Assembly: GCF_014489535.1 (NCBI RefSeq)
Contig: NZ_CP060783.1
Location: forward strand, 3,307,501 to 3,371,500
DNA: 64,000 bases
Reading direction: 5' to 3'
Source: Diaphorobacter aerolatus
Lineage (GTDB): Bacteria > Pseudomonadota > Gammaproteobacteria > Burkholderiales > Burkholderiaceae_C
Part shown: positions 25,416-35,391 of the stretch, piece after piece
How positions within the stretch are numbered: the first letter of the stretch is position 1
How the letters are laid out: every line of letters begins with the position of its first letter
The notes under the pieces: model-generated
The model's database searches: none
What the model saw: only the letters and a program-made list of their open reading frames with translations
What the model was told of the DNA's origin: nothing
Translations under genes and position numbers: made by a program

Positions 25416-26411
25416 ATGCTGCCTGCTTCCGTCGCGGTCTATGGGGCCAACGGCCATACCGGGAAATTTGTTCTCGCCGAACTTCACCGACGCACGATCC
25501 CTGCTATCGCAGTGACACGTGATGCCTCTCGCCTTCCCTCCGGCGTGCCGGGCCGCGTCGCTTCGGTCGAAGATGCGGCCGCATTGGATCGCGCATTCGC
25601 GGGCTGCGGCGTTGTCATAAATTGTGCCGGTCCTTTCTTAGACACATCCATATCGGTAGTGGAAGCCGCGCTCCGTGCGAGGTGCTCCTATTTGGACGTC
25701 ACCGCTGAGCAAGCCAGTGCGCAGGCGACGTTTGCCAACTACGACCAGCCCGCCCGAGACACTGGTGTTACTGTCATGCCGGCTGCCGGTTTCTACGGTG
25801 GACTGGCGGATCTGCTGGCCAGCGTGCTAGTACGCGATGGTGTCGCGGACACGATCACCACAGCCGTCGCGCTCGACCACTGGTGGCCCACAGAAGGTAC
25901 GCGTCGCACGGGAGACCGCAATCAAGTGCCGCGCATGGTCATAGAGGATGGGCGCACAGCCTCGATGCCATTACCGGCACAAACCCTCAACTGGACGTTT
26001 GCTGCCCCTCATGGCGCGCAACCCGTTGTTGAGTTGCCCTTCAGCGAAGTTATCACCATCTCGCGGCATCTATCCGTGCGCAGTCTGCACAGCTATCTCA
26101 CCGCGAACGCGCGCGAAGACGTTCGTTCTGCTGACACGCCGCCGCCATTCGCCAGCGATGAGCAAGGTCGCTCTGCCCAACAGTTCCTACTAGAAGTCGT
26201 GGTCACCGATGCAAGAGGAACGAGGCGAGCAAGTGCCAGCGGCCAAGATATTTACGCTGTATCCGCGCCTATTGTGGTCGAAGCCGCGATGCGGCTGTTG
26301 GCGCCAGATTTTAAGAACTACGGCGCACTGGCGTTGGGGCAGGCTTTCGATGCACGACATTTTCTAAATGCCCTCGCCCCAGAACCGCTCACACTGTCAA
26401 TCGACCATTAA
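25416..26411 (+). CDS. Saccharopine-dehydrogenase-like NAD(P)-binding protein
   Basis: 331 residues from ATG 25416; in-frame GTG codons at 25404 and 25410 are also near the GGAG at 25397. A Rossmann fold with the dinucleotide motif VYGANGHTGKFVLAEL lies at the N-terminus, followed by GCGVVINCAGPF and a trans-acting C-terminal region, as in the saccharopine dehydrogenase/Lys9 superfamily. The substrate is unknown. Its stop overlaps the next possible start (TAATG), implying an operon with the ICL/PEPM-family gene under TetR control. Confidence 0.75.
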   Translation: MLPASVAVYGANGHTGKFVLAELHRRTIPAIAVTRDASRLPSGVPGRVASVEDAAALDRAFAGCGVVINCAGPFLDTSISVVEAALRARCSYLDVTAEQASAQATFANYDQPARDTGVTVMPAAGFYGGLADLLASVLVRDGVADTITTAVALDHWWPTEGTRRTGDRNQVPRMVIEDGRTASMPLPAQTLNWTFAAPHGAQPVVELPFSEVITISRHLSVRSLHSYLTANAREDVRSADTPPPFASDEQGRSAQQFLLEVVVTDARGTRRASASGQDIYAVSAPIVVEAAMRLLAPDFKNYGALALGQAFDARHFLNALAPEPLTLSIDH

Positions 26412-26449
26412 TGACCTTTTACTCCGCTACCGCCCATAGAAGGCCCTCC

Positions 26450-27226
26450 ATGCACTTCCAATCGCACGAACGCGCACGGCGCTTATCCAATCTCCATGTT
26501 AAGGGTAGACCATTAGTGCTCTACAACGCGTGGGACGCAGGCAGCGCCAAGGCAATCGCCGAAGCCGGTGCACCAGTCATCGCCACCAGTAGTTGGGCCG
26601 TCGCCGCGGCCCAAGGTTTCGAAGATGGCGAATCACTACCGTTTGATTTGCTGGAACAAACTGTCGCGCGCATCGTCGCTGTGGTCGACCTCCCGGTGAC
26701 CGTTGACGTAGAAGGTGGCTACGACGCCGATCCCTCAGCGGGCGCTCAGAATATTTCGCGCCTAGTCGACCTGGGCGTAGCTGGCATTAATTTCGAGGAC
26801 CGAATCGTTCCCGGCTCGGATCTGCATGACATCAAGGTGCAAAGCACGCGTATCGCAGCGATCCGCCGTATGGCAGAAGCGCGTGGCGTCCAGCTATTCA
26901 TCAATGCGCGAACCGACGTATTTTTTTACGGAAGTTCGACGCTCAGCGAGAGCCTGAAGCAAGCCCGCGAGCGTGCCCATGCATATATCGATGCCGGGGC
27001 TTCCGGCTTATTCGTGCCGGGCCTAGCTGATCTGGAAACCATTGCAGACTTGTGCGCCACCATTGAATTGCCATTAAATGTGATGGTTGCGCCCGGATTG
27101 CCTGATCATTCGACGCTGGCAGATGCAGGTGTTTCGCGCATCAGTTATGGCCCGGGGTCGTATTTGAGTGCAATGGCATCGCTGCGCACTTCCGCAGAGC
27201 AAACCAAACTCAATTTCTTATCCTAG
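26450..27226 (+). CDS. Isocitrate lyase/PEP phosphonomutase-family protein
   Basis: 258 residues from ATG 26450, preceded by AGAAGG (26438); an in-frame ATG at 26411 overlaps the previous stop. A TIM-barrel family with visible metal/substrate motifs (PLVLYNAWDAGSAKAIAEAG, TVDVEGGYDADP, GINFEDR, LFINARTDVF). It lacks the ICL catalytic KKCGH segment, so it is likelier a carboxyphosphonoenolpyruvate mutase or oxaloacetate-decarboxylase-type member. The reaction is not assignable from sequence alone. Confidence 0.8.
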   Translation: MHFQSHERARRLSNLHVKGRPLVLYNAWDAGSAKAIAEAGAPVIATSSWAVAAAQGFEDGESLPFDLLEQTVARIVAVVDLPVTVDVEGGYDADPSAGAQNISRLVDLGVAGINFEDRIVPGSDLHDIKVQSTRIAAIRRMAEARGVQLFINARTDVFFYGSSTLSESLKQARERAHAYIDAGASGLFVPGLADLETIADLCATIELPLNVMVAPGLPDHSTLADAGVSRISYGPGSYLSAMASLRTSAEQTKLNFLS

Positions 27227-27713
27227 CTCAATCCTTCGTCGTTCCAACACGCAACATAAAGCTGCACTTGTCTTTGTTGCATAGCGGGCAGCCGAGCTAT
27301 CAAGTCTCGATTGGTTATAAACCCGCTTCTTGAATAGCTCAGGCTTCTTGGAATACCAATTTTTCATTGCCTGAACAGGAGCCACATGATCGAGCGCGCG
27401 TTGAGGTATCTGGTGGTTGTAGGTCTTCACGTAGCTCATCAGCGTTGCCTCCAACTGTGCGGCTGATGCAAAGCGCGTTTGCTTGAGCACCTCGCTGATT
27501 CGGCCATTAAACGCTCGACCATGCCGTTGGTCTGCGGGTGGCGTGGTGGACACAGGCGATGCTCGATGTCCAGCGCCAAGCAGCGCACGGCGATCATGTC
27601 CTTGTTTACGGCTTCGCGCGCATGCGGATACCGGCGTTGAGGCACTCCTCCACGACGTTGGCGAAACCGCAGTCGCCAACGGGATGCCGATGATGTCGTC
27701 AGCGTAGGCAATG
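27218..27713 (-). pseudogene. IS481-family transposase remnant
   Basis: On the minus strand two frames together give an IS481-type C-terminal integrase: IEHRLCPPRHPQTNGMVER in one frame, then NGRISEVLKQTRFASAAQL and MSYVKTYNHQIPQRALDHV to KPELFKKRVYNQSRLDS in the other, broken at the GTTTAATGG junction (about 27500-27512). The N-terminal helix-turn-helix and the first catalytic Asp are missing. It marks the right edge of the acquired patch. Confidence 0.75.
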
Positions 27714-27793
27714 CGCATGGGCCTTGTTGCCACAGTGCCCGATGCGCTAACGGGCGGCGCGTGGCAAGCCACGATGCGCAGCCCGCTTTCTGA

Positions 27794-28783
27794 TTACTGC
27801 GGCGTTACCCCCACTTTGCGCAGCAGGGCGTTGGTCATTTCCCACTCGACGGCAAGTTCCTTGGCAAAGTCGGCAGGGCCGACGAAGGTGGGCAGTTGTC
27901 CGCCAGCGCCGGTCGCGAGAAATTGGGCGAATTCTGGTTTTGAAATGGCCTGTTTCACCACGTCGTTCCAACGATCGACGATCGCTTGCGGCAATTTCTT
28001 GGGGCCGATCACGCCGGCCCACCAAGTGGACTCGCTCAGGAACTGATTTTTGTAGCCTTGTTCAACGAAGGTGGGAACCTGCGGCAGAAATTCCGTGCGG
28101 CGCGGGCCTAAAGTGGCGAGCGGGTACAGCTGCTTTTTCTGCATGTATTGCGCAATCATCACTGGCGGGCCGACGGAGACTTGGATCACGTCGCCGAGCA
28201 GGTCCTGGATGGCGGGGGCAAGGCCCTTGTAGGGCACGTGCACAAATTGCGCGCCAGTCGCCTCCTCCAGAGACGCCATGATCAGGTGGGGCTGGGTGCC
28301 CTGTCCGAACGAGGCGTAGGAGATGGATTCAGGTTTGGCCTTGGCCTTGGCGATCAGGTCGCTGAGCGATCTGATTCCCGACTGCGCATTGGCAAAAAGC
28401 ACTGCGGTTGCGGAGCTGAATTTGCAGATCAGCGACAAGTCCTTGCGTGAATCGTAGCCCGGGTTCTTGAGCAGGGACGCCACGCTGATGAGCGAGTCGC
28501 CAATCGCAATACCCATGGTGTAGCCATCTGGCACGGCACGCGCGACTTCCTGTGTGCCGATGGACCCACCGGCTCCCGTCTTGTTGTCGATGAAGACGGG
28601 CTGCCCCAACAGTGGCGCAATCGACTCTGCGAGCTTGCGCGCGACGGCGTCCGTCGGGCTACCGGCCGGGAAAGGGTTGATCAGGCGAATGGCGCGTTTG
28701 GGATAGTCGTCTGCCCATGCCGATCCGAAGGGCAGCGCGGCCATGCCGGTCAGGCTCGCTCCGATGAAATTTCTGCGGTCCAT
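27794..28783 (-). CDS. Bug-family (TctC-type) periplasmic solute-binding receptor
   Basis: 329 residues. An N-terminal twin-arginine-like or Sec signal (MDRRNFIGASLTGMAALPFG, cut near AWADD) is followed by the TctC fold with typical segments (PKRAIRLINPFPAGSPTDAVAR, IDNKTGAGGSIGTQEVARA, YASFGQGTQPHLIMASLEEATG, VPYKGLAPAIQDLLGD). Family members bind small carboxylates and related organic acids. No TctAB membrane genes are nearby, as is common for orphan Bug receptors. The porin gene lies upstream on the same strand, suggesting joint uptake. Confidence 0.9.
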   Translation of the reverse strand: MDRRNFIGASLTGMAALPFGSAWADDYPKRAIRLINPFPAGSPTDAVARKLAESIAPLLGQPVFIDNKTGAGGSIGTQEVARAVPDGYTMGIAIGDSLISVASLLKNPGYDSRKDLSLICKFSSATAVLFANAQSGIRSLSDLIAKAKAKPESISYASFGQGTQPHLIMASLEEATGAQFVHVPYKGLAPAIQDLLGDVIQVSVGPPVMIAQYMQKKQLYPLATLGPRRTEFLPQVPTFVEQGYKNQFLSESTWWAGVIGPKKLPQAIVDRWNDVVKQAISKPEFAQFLATGAGGQLPTFVGPADFAKELAVEWEMTNALLRKVGVTPQ

Positions 28784-29010
28784 GCAATACCTCTTGGAAA
28801 TAAATTCTGCGTTGGTGTTTGATACGCGCGCGGCTCATTCAAAAAAAGCGACGATTCTGTCTGGCAGTGTTGTGCAAGCCTGAGATTTCATTTCTGAGCA
28901 TTCGCACGCCCCACCAGGAAGGAAATGAAAAAAACAGGCATCCAAGGCAGCACTTCCAGCCACTATCGTTCGCAATTGATGAATCCACCGGCGCGTTGAC
29001 TAAGCAATGA
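28784..29010 (-). other. Spacer between porin and Bug receptor genes
   Basis: 227 bp, fairly AT-rich, without a recognisable gene. No clear terminator after the porin stop was seen, so the two genes could be cotranscribed. Confidence 0.4.
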
Positions 29011-30339
29011 TCAGAAGCCGAGCGTTACGCCAGCCATCAAGCCCGTGACAGCACGGCCCGGTGTCAGCACATTGCCAACCAGGCTGCCACCGTCGGGAAG
29101 GCTGAAAGAGGCGTTGGCGCTGTTGTTCATGCGACCGGCGGCAATGTAGTACTTGGTGGTCTCTTCGGCCTGGTAGGTGTAGCCGATACCGTAGAGTTTG
29201 GCATCCATGTTGTAGGCGGATTTGTCGTTGAAATCCGTGAAGCTGGCGTGGAAGCGATGCTTGCCGTAAGGAATCATCGCGCTCAGGCTGTAGGCACCCG
29301 TCTTGGAGAAGGCCTTGGTGACGTTTTCATAGCCGCCACCCTTGATGCGGCCATCCATGTAGTTGGCAAACAGCTTGACGGGACCGAAGTCATAGGCTCC
29401 GCCGAGCTGGAAGCCAGTGCGCTTGGCGAGACCGGTTTCTGCTCCGGCGAACGTGGTGCTGTAGAAATTCCAGGTGGATGCGCCAATCAGCACGGGGCCT
29501 TTGAGATAATGCGCTTCAAGGTCAATGCCGCGTCCGGCCTTGTCATTGCTCTTGACCGTGGACCCCGGAGCGATGGGGACGTTGCCGTTGGTGTTGTTGT
29601 CCGAGCCCGTGGAGTACAGCAACTGGCCGCTGAAGCCTGCGAGCGAGGGACTGTTGTACACCACCGAGTTATTCACACGCGTAGGCATGCCGTTCGCGCC
29701 CATGATCGAGCCGGAATAGCCGTAACCGTTGAAGGCCAACGCGTTGGACATGCCGTTCAGTGCAAACGTACCTGCGTACTGACGGCCCGCGGTCAGGGCA
29801 CCGAAGGTTTTCGAATTGAGTCCGGCATAGATTTGGCGACCGAACAACTGGCCGCCTGCACTGGTCGCTGCACTCGATGATGCGTAGCCGTTGTTGATGC
29901 CTGGAATTACGGACGCAGCGCCGGCGGAACCTGTGCCGTACTGCACGCCGGCTTCGGCAACGGCCACTGCCTTGAGGTCGGGATTGATCGGCTTGTTGAC
30001 GCTCACGCCGAAACGCGAAGCCAGCCAGCCGCCGGTGCCGATGGACCACTTGTTGCCTTGTCCGCTATCGGTGTTTTGCACGCCGACGTCGGCAATGCCA
30101 TAGAACGTCACTACTTTTTCGGCAGCGGGAATCGGCGGTTCAACGGAAACCGCTGGCGGCGTGTAGGCCGGCGCACTTTTTTGCGCGGTGATCAGTTGTT
30201 GAATCAACTCTTTCTGTTGCGCCAATTCCCTGCGCAATTCTTCAATCTCGGTTTCGGCTGAAGCGGGAAAGGAGGCGGCCAGCGCCAATGTCGTCAAGGC
30301 GAGATGGCTGGCGATTTTGTTCTTATTGAAGTGTCTCAT
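29011..30339 (-). CDS. Outer-membrane porin with N-terminal coiled-coil
   Basis: 442 residues. The signal peptide (LALTTLALAASFPASA) is followed by a coiled-coil stretch (TEIEELRRELAQQKELIQQL) and a Pro-rich linker. A 16-strand-type Gram-negative porin domain then begins VVTFYGIADVGVQN and ends in Phe (AGVTLGF), the outer-membrane assembly signal. The coiled coil could trimerise or contact peptidoglycan. It probably admits the ligand of the adjacent Bug receptor. Confidence 0.9.
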   Translation of the reverse strand: MRHFNKNKIASHLALTTLALAASFPASAETEIEELRRELAQQKELIQQLITAQKSAPAYTPPAVSVEPPIPAAEKVVTFYGIADVGVQNTDSGQGNKWSIGTGGWLASRFGVSVNKPINPDLKAVAVAEAGVQYGTGSAGAASVIPGINNGYASSSAATSAGGQLFGRQIYAGLNSKTFGALTAGRQYAGTFALNGMSNALAFNGYGYSGSIMGANGMPTRVNNSVVYNSPSLAGFSGQLLYSTGSDNNTNGNVPIAPGSTVKSNDKAGRGIDLEAHYLKGPVLIGASTWNFYSTTFAGAETGLAKRTGFQLGGAYDFGPVKLFANYMDGRIKGGGYENVTKAFSKTGAYSLSAMIPYGKHRFHASFTDFNDKSAYNMDAKLYGIGYTYQAEETTKYYIAAGRMNNSANASFSLPDGGSLVGNVLTPGRAVTGLMAGVTLGF

Positions 30340-30915
30340 GGTAGTTCTCGTTTCTCGAAAAATGGCGTAGGCAGTCCCCGCTGCGCCAATAAGGGCAGTT
30401 TGAAAGTTCGAGCGTTTGAAGATTTTCGGCTCGTCTGACGGTACCGCGCTGGTTGGCGCGCCCGATAAGCGTCTTGGTTTTTATTCGCGTGATCTGATAA
30501 TCATGGTTGTCTCCAATATGTGGTCTGAGTGGACGGCCCATCGTTGTCGTGCAGGTGCGCACCGACTTGGAACCCTCTTCACGAATCGCTTGACGAGCGC
30601 GGCCTTGAGCGGTTTGAGGCTTGCATCCGGCCCTGATCCGCACCAGCAGCTTGTCGATCCCTTCGTGCAGAGGACCCCTTGAGCTTCTTTCGGGTTTGGA
30701 TTTGATAGTGGTTTCAAAAAACCGTCAGTCCCCATCAAGGGGACAACGTCAACAAGCTGACACATTGCCGGTGCAACGCGACCCAATTCGTGCAGTGGGA
30801 TCGGCGAAACCCCCGTATTTCCCCTGATAACAAACGAATTGACTCGTGCAAAGATCACCTTCAAAATCACAAAACTGAATTTGAATTCATCTTCACATTA
30901 AAGGAGACAGCCGAG
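30340..30915. other. Intergenic region between porin and acyl-CoA ligase
   Basis: About 576 bp. No frame here shows recognisable protein similarity on either strand. It contains a small inverted repeat GTCCCC/GGGGAC (30728-30744), the operator palindrome at 30876-30889 and the AAGGAG ribosome-binding site at 30901. Divergent promoters for the porin and ligase are expected here. Confidence 0.5.
30876..30889 (+). promoter_or_regulatory. Palindromic operator, copy 1 (upstream of acyl-CoA ligase)
   Basis: A perfect inverted repeat TGAATT-TG-AATTCA, 27 bp before the ligase start. The same 14-mer core occurs twice in the SDR/LuxR-type intergenic region, suggesting one repressor for the whole module. 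Confidence 0.65.
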
Positions 30916-32450
30916 ATGTCGGTACATCAATTACTCGTCGGGGCTGTCCAGAAGCGACCCAACGCAACCGCAGTTCAATTCCAGGGAAAAGCGGCGACCT
31001 GGGCGCAGCTTTTGCAGCGCGTCGCCGCGCGCGCCACCCAACTCAAGGTTCTGGGGCTGAAGCCCGGTGACCGGGTTGCCGTCCTGAGCGCCAATGTGCC
31101 CGAATGTCTGGAGGCGCACTATGCGGTGCTGTGGGCGGGCATGGTGCTGGTGCCGCTGAACACGCGCCTCAGCGTGGCGGAGCAGGTCTACATCCTCGGT
31201 CATTGCGATTGCGTGCATCTGTTCTTCGATGAACGCAATGCCCATCTGGCCGACAAGCTCGCGCAGCAGCTTCGCGCCCTGAGCACGTCGCAGCTCACGC
31301 CCCTGAGCCAGTGGGAAGCAGAGGCCGACCCGTTGAAGCACGAAGCGGCGATGCCGTTTCAGCCCAGCGATCATGATGCGACCGCCGCGATCTTCTACAC
31401 CGGCGGCACGACCGGTCGTCCAAAGGGCGTGGAGCTGACGCATCTGGCGATCCTGATTCAGGCAATGTCGGCCAAGGACCATTACGAACTCGATGAAAAC
31501 ACGGTGTTCCTGCACAACGCGCCGATGTTTCACCTGGCCGATTTCACGGTCTCCATGGGGACGACCGCTGGATTGGGCGCTCACAGTTTCATGCCGGAGT
31601 TTTCGCCCGACGCCGTGCTCGATCGCATCGAGGACGAAGGCGCGAGTGTGGTGGTGATGGTGCCGACGATGATTTCGGGCGTGCTTCAGGCAGCGACGTC
31701 GCGCCGACACGTGTTTGCTCGCCTCAAGAAGATTCTGTATGGAACCGCCCCGATCCAGGAGCCGCTGTTGCTGCAATTGCTCAGCGATGCGCCGTCCGTG
31801 GGGCTGGTGCAGATTTATGGGCAATCCGAGGCGGGTGGCGCATGTACCGCGCTCCTTCCCGACCGGCATGTGCTTCAGGGGCCGCTCGCCGGAAAGATCA
31901 AGTCCGCGGGGCGCTGCACGCCCGCCTTCATGCTGCGCATCGTCGATGCCGAGGGCAAGGTGGCACCTACCGGCGAAGTGGGTGAAATCCAGTTGGCGGG
32001 CCAGGCATCATGAAGTCTTATTGGCGCGAGCCGATACTGACGGCGCAGGCCATGGATGGTGGCTGGCTGCGCACCGGGGATCTCGGGGCGCTCGACGAGG
32101 ATGGGTTCGTGACGATCTCGGGCCGGCTCAAGGACATGATCATTACCGGCGGCGAGAACGTGTTTGCCGGTGAAGTGGAGAGCGCGCTGATGTTCCACGA
32201 GGCCGTGGAGTCGGCCGCAGTCATCGGCGTTCCCGACGTCAAGTGGGGCGAGTCCGTGCACGCCGTCGTCTGCCTCAAGCCAGGCCGCACCTGTAGCGCC
32301 GAGGAACTGATCGCCTTCTGTCGCGAGCGCATTGCGCACTACAAGGCACCCCGCACCGTCACGCTGCGAGAAGTGCCCATGCCGCTGTCCGGGGTGGGCA
32401 AGGTCCGCAAGGTCGATCTGCTCATGGAGTGGAAAGAAATCAACGGCTGA
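30916..32450 (+). CDS. Acyl-CoA synthetase (AMP-forming), with a one-base frameshift
   Basis: Start ATG 30916 follows AAGGAG at 30901. The N-terminal part carries the AMP-binding P-loop (AIFYTGGTTGRPKGVELTH), MFHLADFTV and the YGQSEAG motif. The frame stops at 32013 after GEIQLAGQAS. One G restored in the GG at 32004-32005 gives GQGIMKSYWREP and joins the C-terminal lid (GGWLRTGDLGALDEDG, GRLKDMIITGGENVFAGEVE, and the Lys-containing VGKVRKVDLL). That makes 511 residues, normal for the family. The enzyme activates a carboxylic acid to its CoA thioester, the entry step of the module. Confidence 0.88.
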
Positions 32451-32519
32451 AGAAACACAGCAATCGAGCCCGCTTCACTACGGCGGGTCGATACGTATCA
32501 ATGTACCGGAGTCAATGCG

Positions 32520-33683
32520 ATGGATTCACTTAGCAACCGCAATTTGCCGTTTCAGGAAGAGCACCAGATTTACCAGGACCAGATCGAGCGTTTCGCGCAG
32601 CAGGAGTTGCTGCCCAATGACGCGCGCTGGGACGATCAGGGTTATGTGGACCGGGAAGCCTGGCTCAAGGCCGGCGCCAATGGCTTGCTGTGTCCCAGCA
32701 TGCCGGAGGAATATGGAGGCCCGGGCGGCGACTTCCTGCATTCGGTCCTGATGATGGAAGGTCTTGCGCGCCATGGACTCACCGGTCCGGGCTTCTTCAT
32801 CCACTCCGAGATGGTCACGCCCTACATCATCAACTTCGGAAGCGATGAGCAAAAGGCGCGGTGGCTTCCCGGCATGGCTACGGGTGAGGTGATCGGTGCC
32901 ATCGCCATGACCGAGCCCGGCGCGGGCAGTGACCTGCGCAGCATGCGCACCAACGCCACGCGCACGGATGGCGGCTGGCTGCTCAATGGGCAGAAGGTCT
33001 TCATCTCCAACGGCCAGACTTCCGATCTGGTGGTGGTCGCTGCCAAGACCGACCTGGCCGACAAGAACAGCATCACGCTGTTTTTGGTCGACACCAAGAG
33101 CAAGGGTTTCCAGCGCGGTCGCAATCTGGAGAAGATCGGCATCCACGGTCAGGACACCTCGGAGCTGTTTTTCGAGGACGTGTTCGTGCCCGACGATTCG
33201 GTTCTCGGCAAGCCCGGCGAGGGTTTCAAGCAACTGATGCATGGACTCGCGCGCGAGCGGCTGTCGATTGCCATCGGCTGCCAATCCAAGGCGGAGTCAG
33301 CGCTTCAGTGGACGATTGACTACGTGGAGCAGCGCGAGATGTTCGGTGCGCGCCTGGCGGACATGCAGAACACGCGCTTTACCCTGGCCGAGATGAAGAC
33401 CGACGTGGAAGTAGGCCGTGCCTTTGTGGACGACATGCTGCGTCAATACCTCGACGGCAAGCTCGACGCGACGCGCGCATCCATGGGGAAGCTGTGGCTG
33501 ACCGAGATGCTTGGCCGGGTGGCTGACAAGGGCCTGCAGATGCACGGCGGCTGGGGCTATATGCGCGAGTTTCCGATCTCGCGCGTCTGGGTGGCGGCGC
33601 GTATCGAACGCATTCTGGGCGGCAGCAACGAGGTGATGAAGGAAATCATTGGCCGCTCGCTGGTCGGCCGAGGAAAAGCGTAA
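32520..33683 (+). CDS. Acyl-CoA dehydrogenase
   Basis: 387 residues. The three ACAD domains are visible: an N-terminal helical domain (FQEEHQIYQDQIERFAQQEL), a central beta domain with AIAMTEPGAGSDLRSMRTNA and WLLNGQKVFISNG, and a C-terminal FAD-binding domain with QREMFGARLADMQNTRF, LQMHGGWGYMREFPISRVWV and IERILGGSNEVMKEIIGRSL. It introduces the alpha-beta double bond of an acyl-CoA. It lies 69 bp after the ligase in the same direction. Confidence 0.93.
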   Translation: MDSLSNRNLPFQEEHQIYQDQIERFAQQELLPNDARWDDQGYVDREAWLKAGANGLLCPSMPEEYGGPGGDFLHSVLMMEGLARHGLTGPGFFIHSEMVTPYIINFGSDEQKARWLPGMATGEVIGAIAMTEPGAGSDLRSMRTNATRTDGGWLLNGQKVFISNGQTSDLVVVAAKTDLADKNSITLFLVDTKSKGFQRGRNLEKIGIHGQDTSELFFEDVFVPDDSVLGKPGEGFKQLMHGLARERLSIAIGCQSKAESALQWTIDYVEQREMFGARLADMQNTRFTLAEMKTDVEVGRAFVDDMLRQYLDGKLDATRASMGKLWLTEMLGRVADKGLQMHGGWGYMREFPISRVWVAARIERILGGSNEVMKEIIGRSLVGRGKA

Positions 33684-33709
33684 ACAAAGAGACGGGCGCC
33701 TCGCGGCGC

Positions 33710-34369
33710 TCAGATCTCGAGCACTCTTGAAATGATCTGATACAGCTCCTCGGTGGCCTTCTCATCGCTGATGGGTGCGCCGGGGAAGTCCAGCTTCTGG
33801 GAGTGCCAGTTGAAGCAGGTGAACTCCATCAAGCCCTGCAGCGCGGTGGCCGAGAGTTCCGGGTCCATTCCGAGACACTTGCCATGGGCCTGCTGCTTCT
33901 TGATGCGATGGGCAAAGCGGCGAATTCCGCGCTGACGGATATTGCGCCACACGACCAGCAGGTCGGGATCGGACAGGGCGCTCTCGAGCAGCCCCACCAT
34001 TTCGGGATGGAAATGCCGGTAGGCGTGCCAGAACGCGTCGATGCCGCTTTTCACGGCTTCGGCAGGGCTGTCGTCGTACTCTTTGGGCGTCGGCGTGACG
34101 CGCTTGATGTCCTGGTAGAACGCCTCCACCAAGGCGGAAAAAAGCCCGGTCTTGTCTTCAAAATAACTGTAGAAGACCCCCGCCGACTTGCCCGCCTCGC
34201 GCGCGATGTCCACGATGCGGGCATTGGTGTAGCCATCCCGGGCAATCACCACGCGTGCGGCCTCCAGCAAGGCTTGCCGCGTTGCCTCCGACTTTCGGCG
34301 CTGTACAGGAATCGTTTGAGAGGCGTCCACGCTGTTTCTGCCGCAGATACTGCCAACAGTTGATTGCAT
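33710..34369 (-). CDS. TetR-family transcriptional regulator
   Basis: 219 residues from ATG 34369. The HTH (ALLEAARVVIARDGYTNARI, then IAREAGKSAGVFYSYFEDKT) is followed by a helical domain ending EELYQIISRVLEI. It sits inside the beta-oxidation module and is the best candidate to bind the TGAATTTGAATTCA palindromes. A half-site (TGAATT, about 34379) lies just upstream of its own start, hinting at autoregulation. Confidence 0.88.
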   Translation of the reverse strand: MQSTVGSICGRNSVDASQTIPVQRRKSEATRQALLEAARVVIARDGYTNARIVDIAREAGKSAGVFYSYFEDKTGLFSALVEAFYQDIKRVTPTPKEYDDSPAEAVKSGIDAFWHAYRHFHPEMVGLLESALSDPDLLVVWRNIRQRGIRRFAHRIKKQQAHGKCLGMDPELSATALQGLMEFTCFNWHSQKLDFPGAPISDEKATEELYQIISRVLEI

Positions 34370-34510
34370 TGAGATCTTTGAATTTATCACAAGGCCAAGG
34401 TCGCCGGGGCGCATGCCCCAAGGCACTCGCGCCGCCCCTGCGGGCACGGCGCGAGCCTTGAACGGCGGCGGCCCAGCGCGTGCCGGGCCACTGAGGTTCG
34501 ACGAACCGGG

Positions 34511-35361
34511 TCAGGAACCTCGGAGTTCACTGCGGCCGTGATCAAGGACGACCTGATTGCGCGCGGGCACGCTGCATCGAAAGGAAACGAGGTGCTGGTC
34601 ACGCCAGATGTCCACCTGCAATTCCTCGCCGGGAAACACCGGGCTCGCGAAACGCGCGTCGAACGTGGCCATGCGCGCCGAATCACCTTCGCAGACGGTC
34701 TTGACCAGCGCCGCGCAGACCGAGCCGTAGGTGCACAGGCCGTGCAGGATCGGCGCCGGGAATCCGGCCTTCTTCGCGACCTCGGGATCGGCGTGCAGCG
34801 GATTGGCATCGTCGTTGAGCCGGTAGAGCAGCGAAGCCTCGGGCCGCGTGGGAACGCGCACGCTCAGATCGGGAGCACGCTGTGGAATCGGGTGAGGCGT
34901 GGGCAGTGAGCCCGCCGGCCCACCGATGCCGCCATCCCGACGCGCCAGCAGCACGGTCACCGTGGTGAACACCGGTTCGCCTTCGAGCGTGCGACCGCGC
35001 GACTCGAACAGGACGATCGAGCCTTTTTCAGGCCCCTTGTCGATCACCTGGCTCACTCCCGCATCGACCATCAAGGTTCCCTGCGCGGGTATCTCACGGT
35101 GCAGCGTCAGGCGCTGTTCCCGTGCAGCAGGCCACGAAAATCGATTCCCGATTCCGGCACAGGCGCACGCATCAGCACCGTGGCCATGGAGGGAATGGTC
35201 CGCATCGGGCGGTTTTCGTAGACGAAGGGCAGAACGGACTCGTCGATGCCCTCGGACGCAGTCCCTACGCTCAGCGCGTAGAGAATGCTGTCCTTCTCGG
35301 TATAGCGCACCTCTTGATCGGGGCGCTGCAAGTCCATGAGTTGCTGGTAGGTCACTGGCAC
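34511..35361 (-). CDS. Two-hotdog MaoC-family enoyl-CoA hydratase 2, with a one-base frameshift
   Basis: From ATG 35361 the protein reads MPVTYQQLMDLQRPDQEVRY; the frame stops early after LLHGNSA. One base restored in the CCC at 35119-35121 gives LLHGEQRLTLHREIPAQGT and joins the C-terminal hotdog with the hydratase-2 motif (YRLNDDANPLHADPEVAKKA; the catalytic Asp and His pair are visible). Restored length is 283 residues, the size of the hydratase-2 part of peroxisomal MFE-2. It hydrates trans-2-enoyl-CoA to the (R)-3-hydroxyacyl-CoA. Confidence 0.87.
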
Positions 35362-35391
35362 GTTAATGTCTCCTGAATCGATGCCATGTGC

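Noticed and set aside
30416..30870. Short frames in the porin-ligase intergenic region
   Set aside because: No protein-like features or ribosome-binding sites; treated as non-coding.
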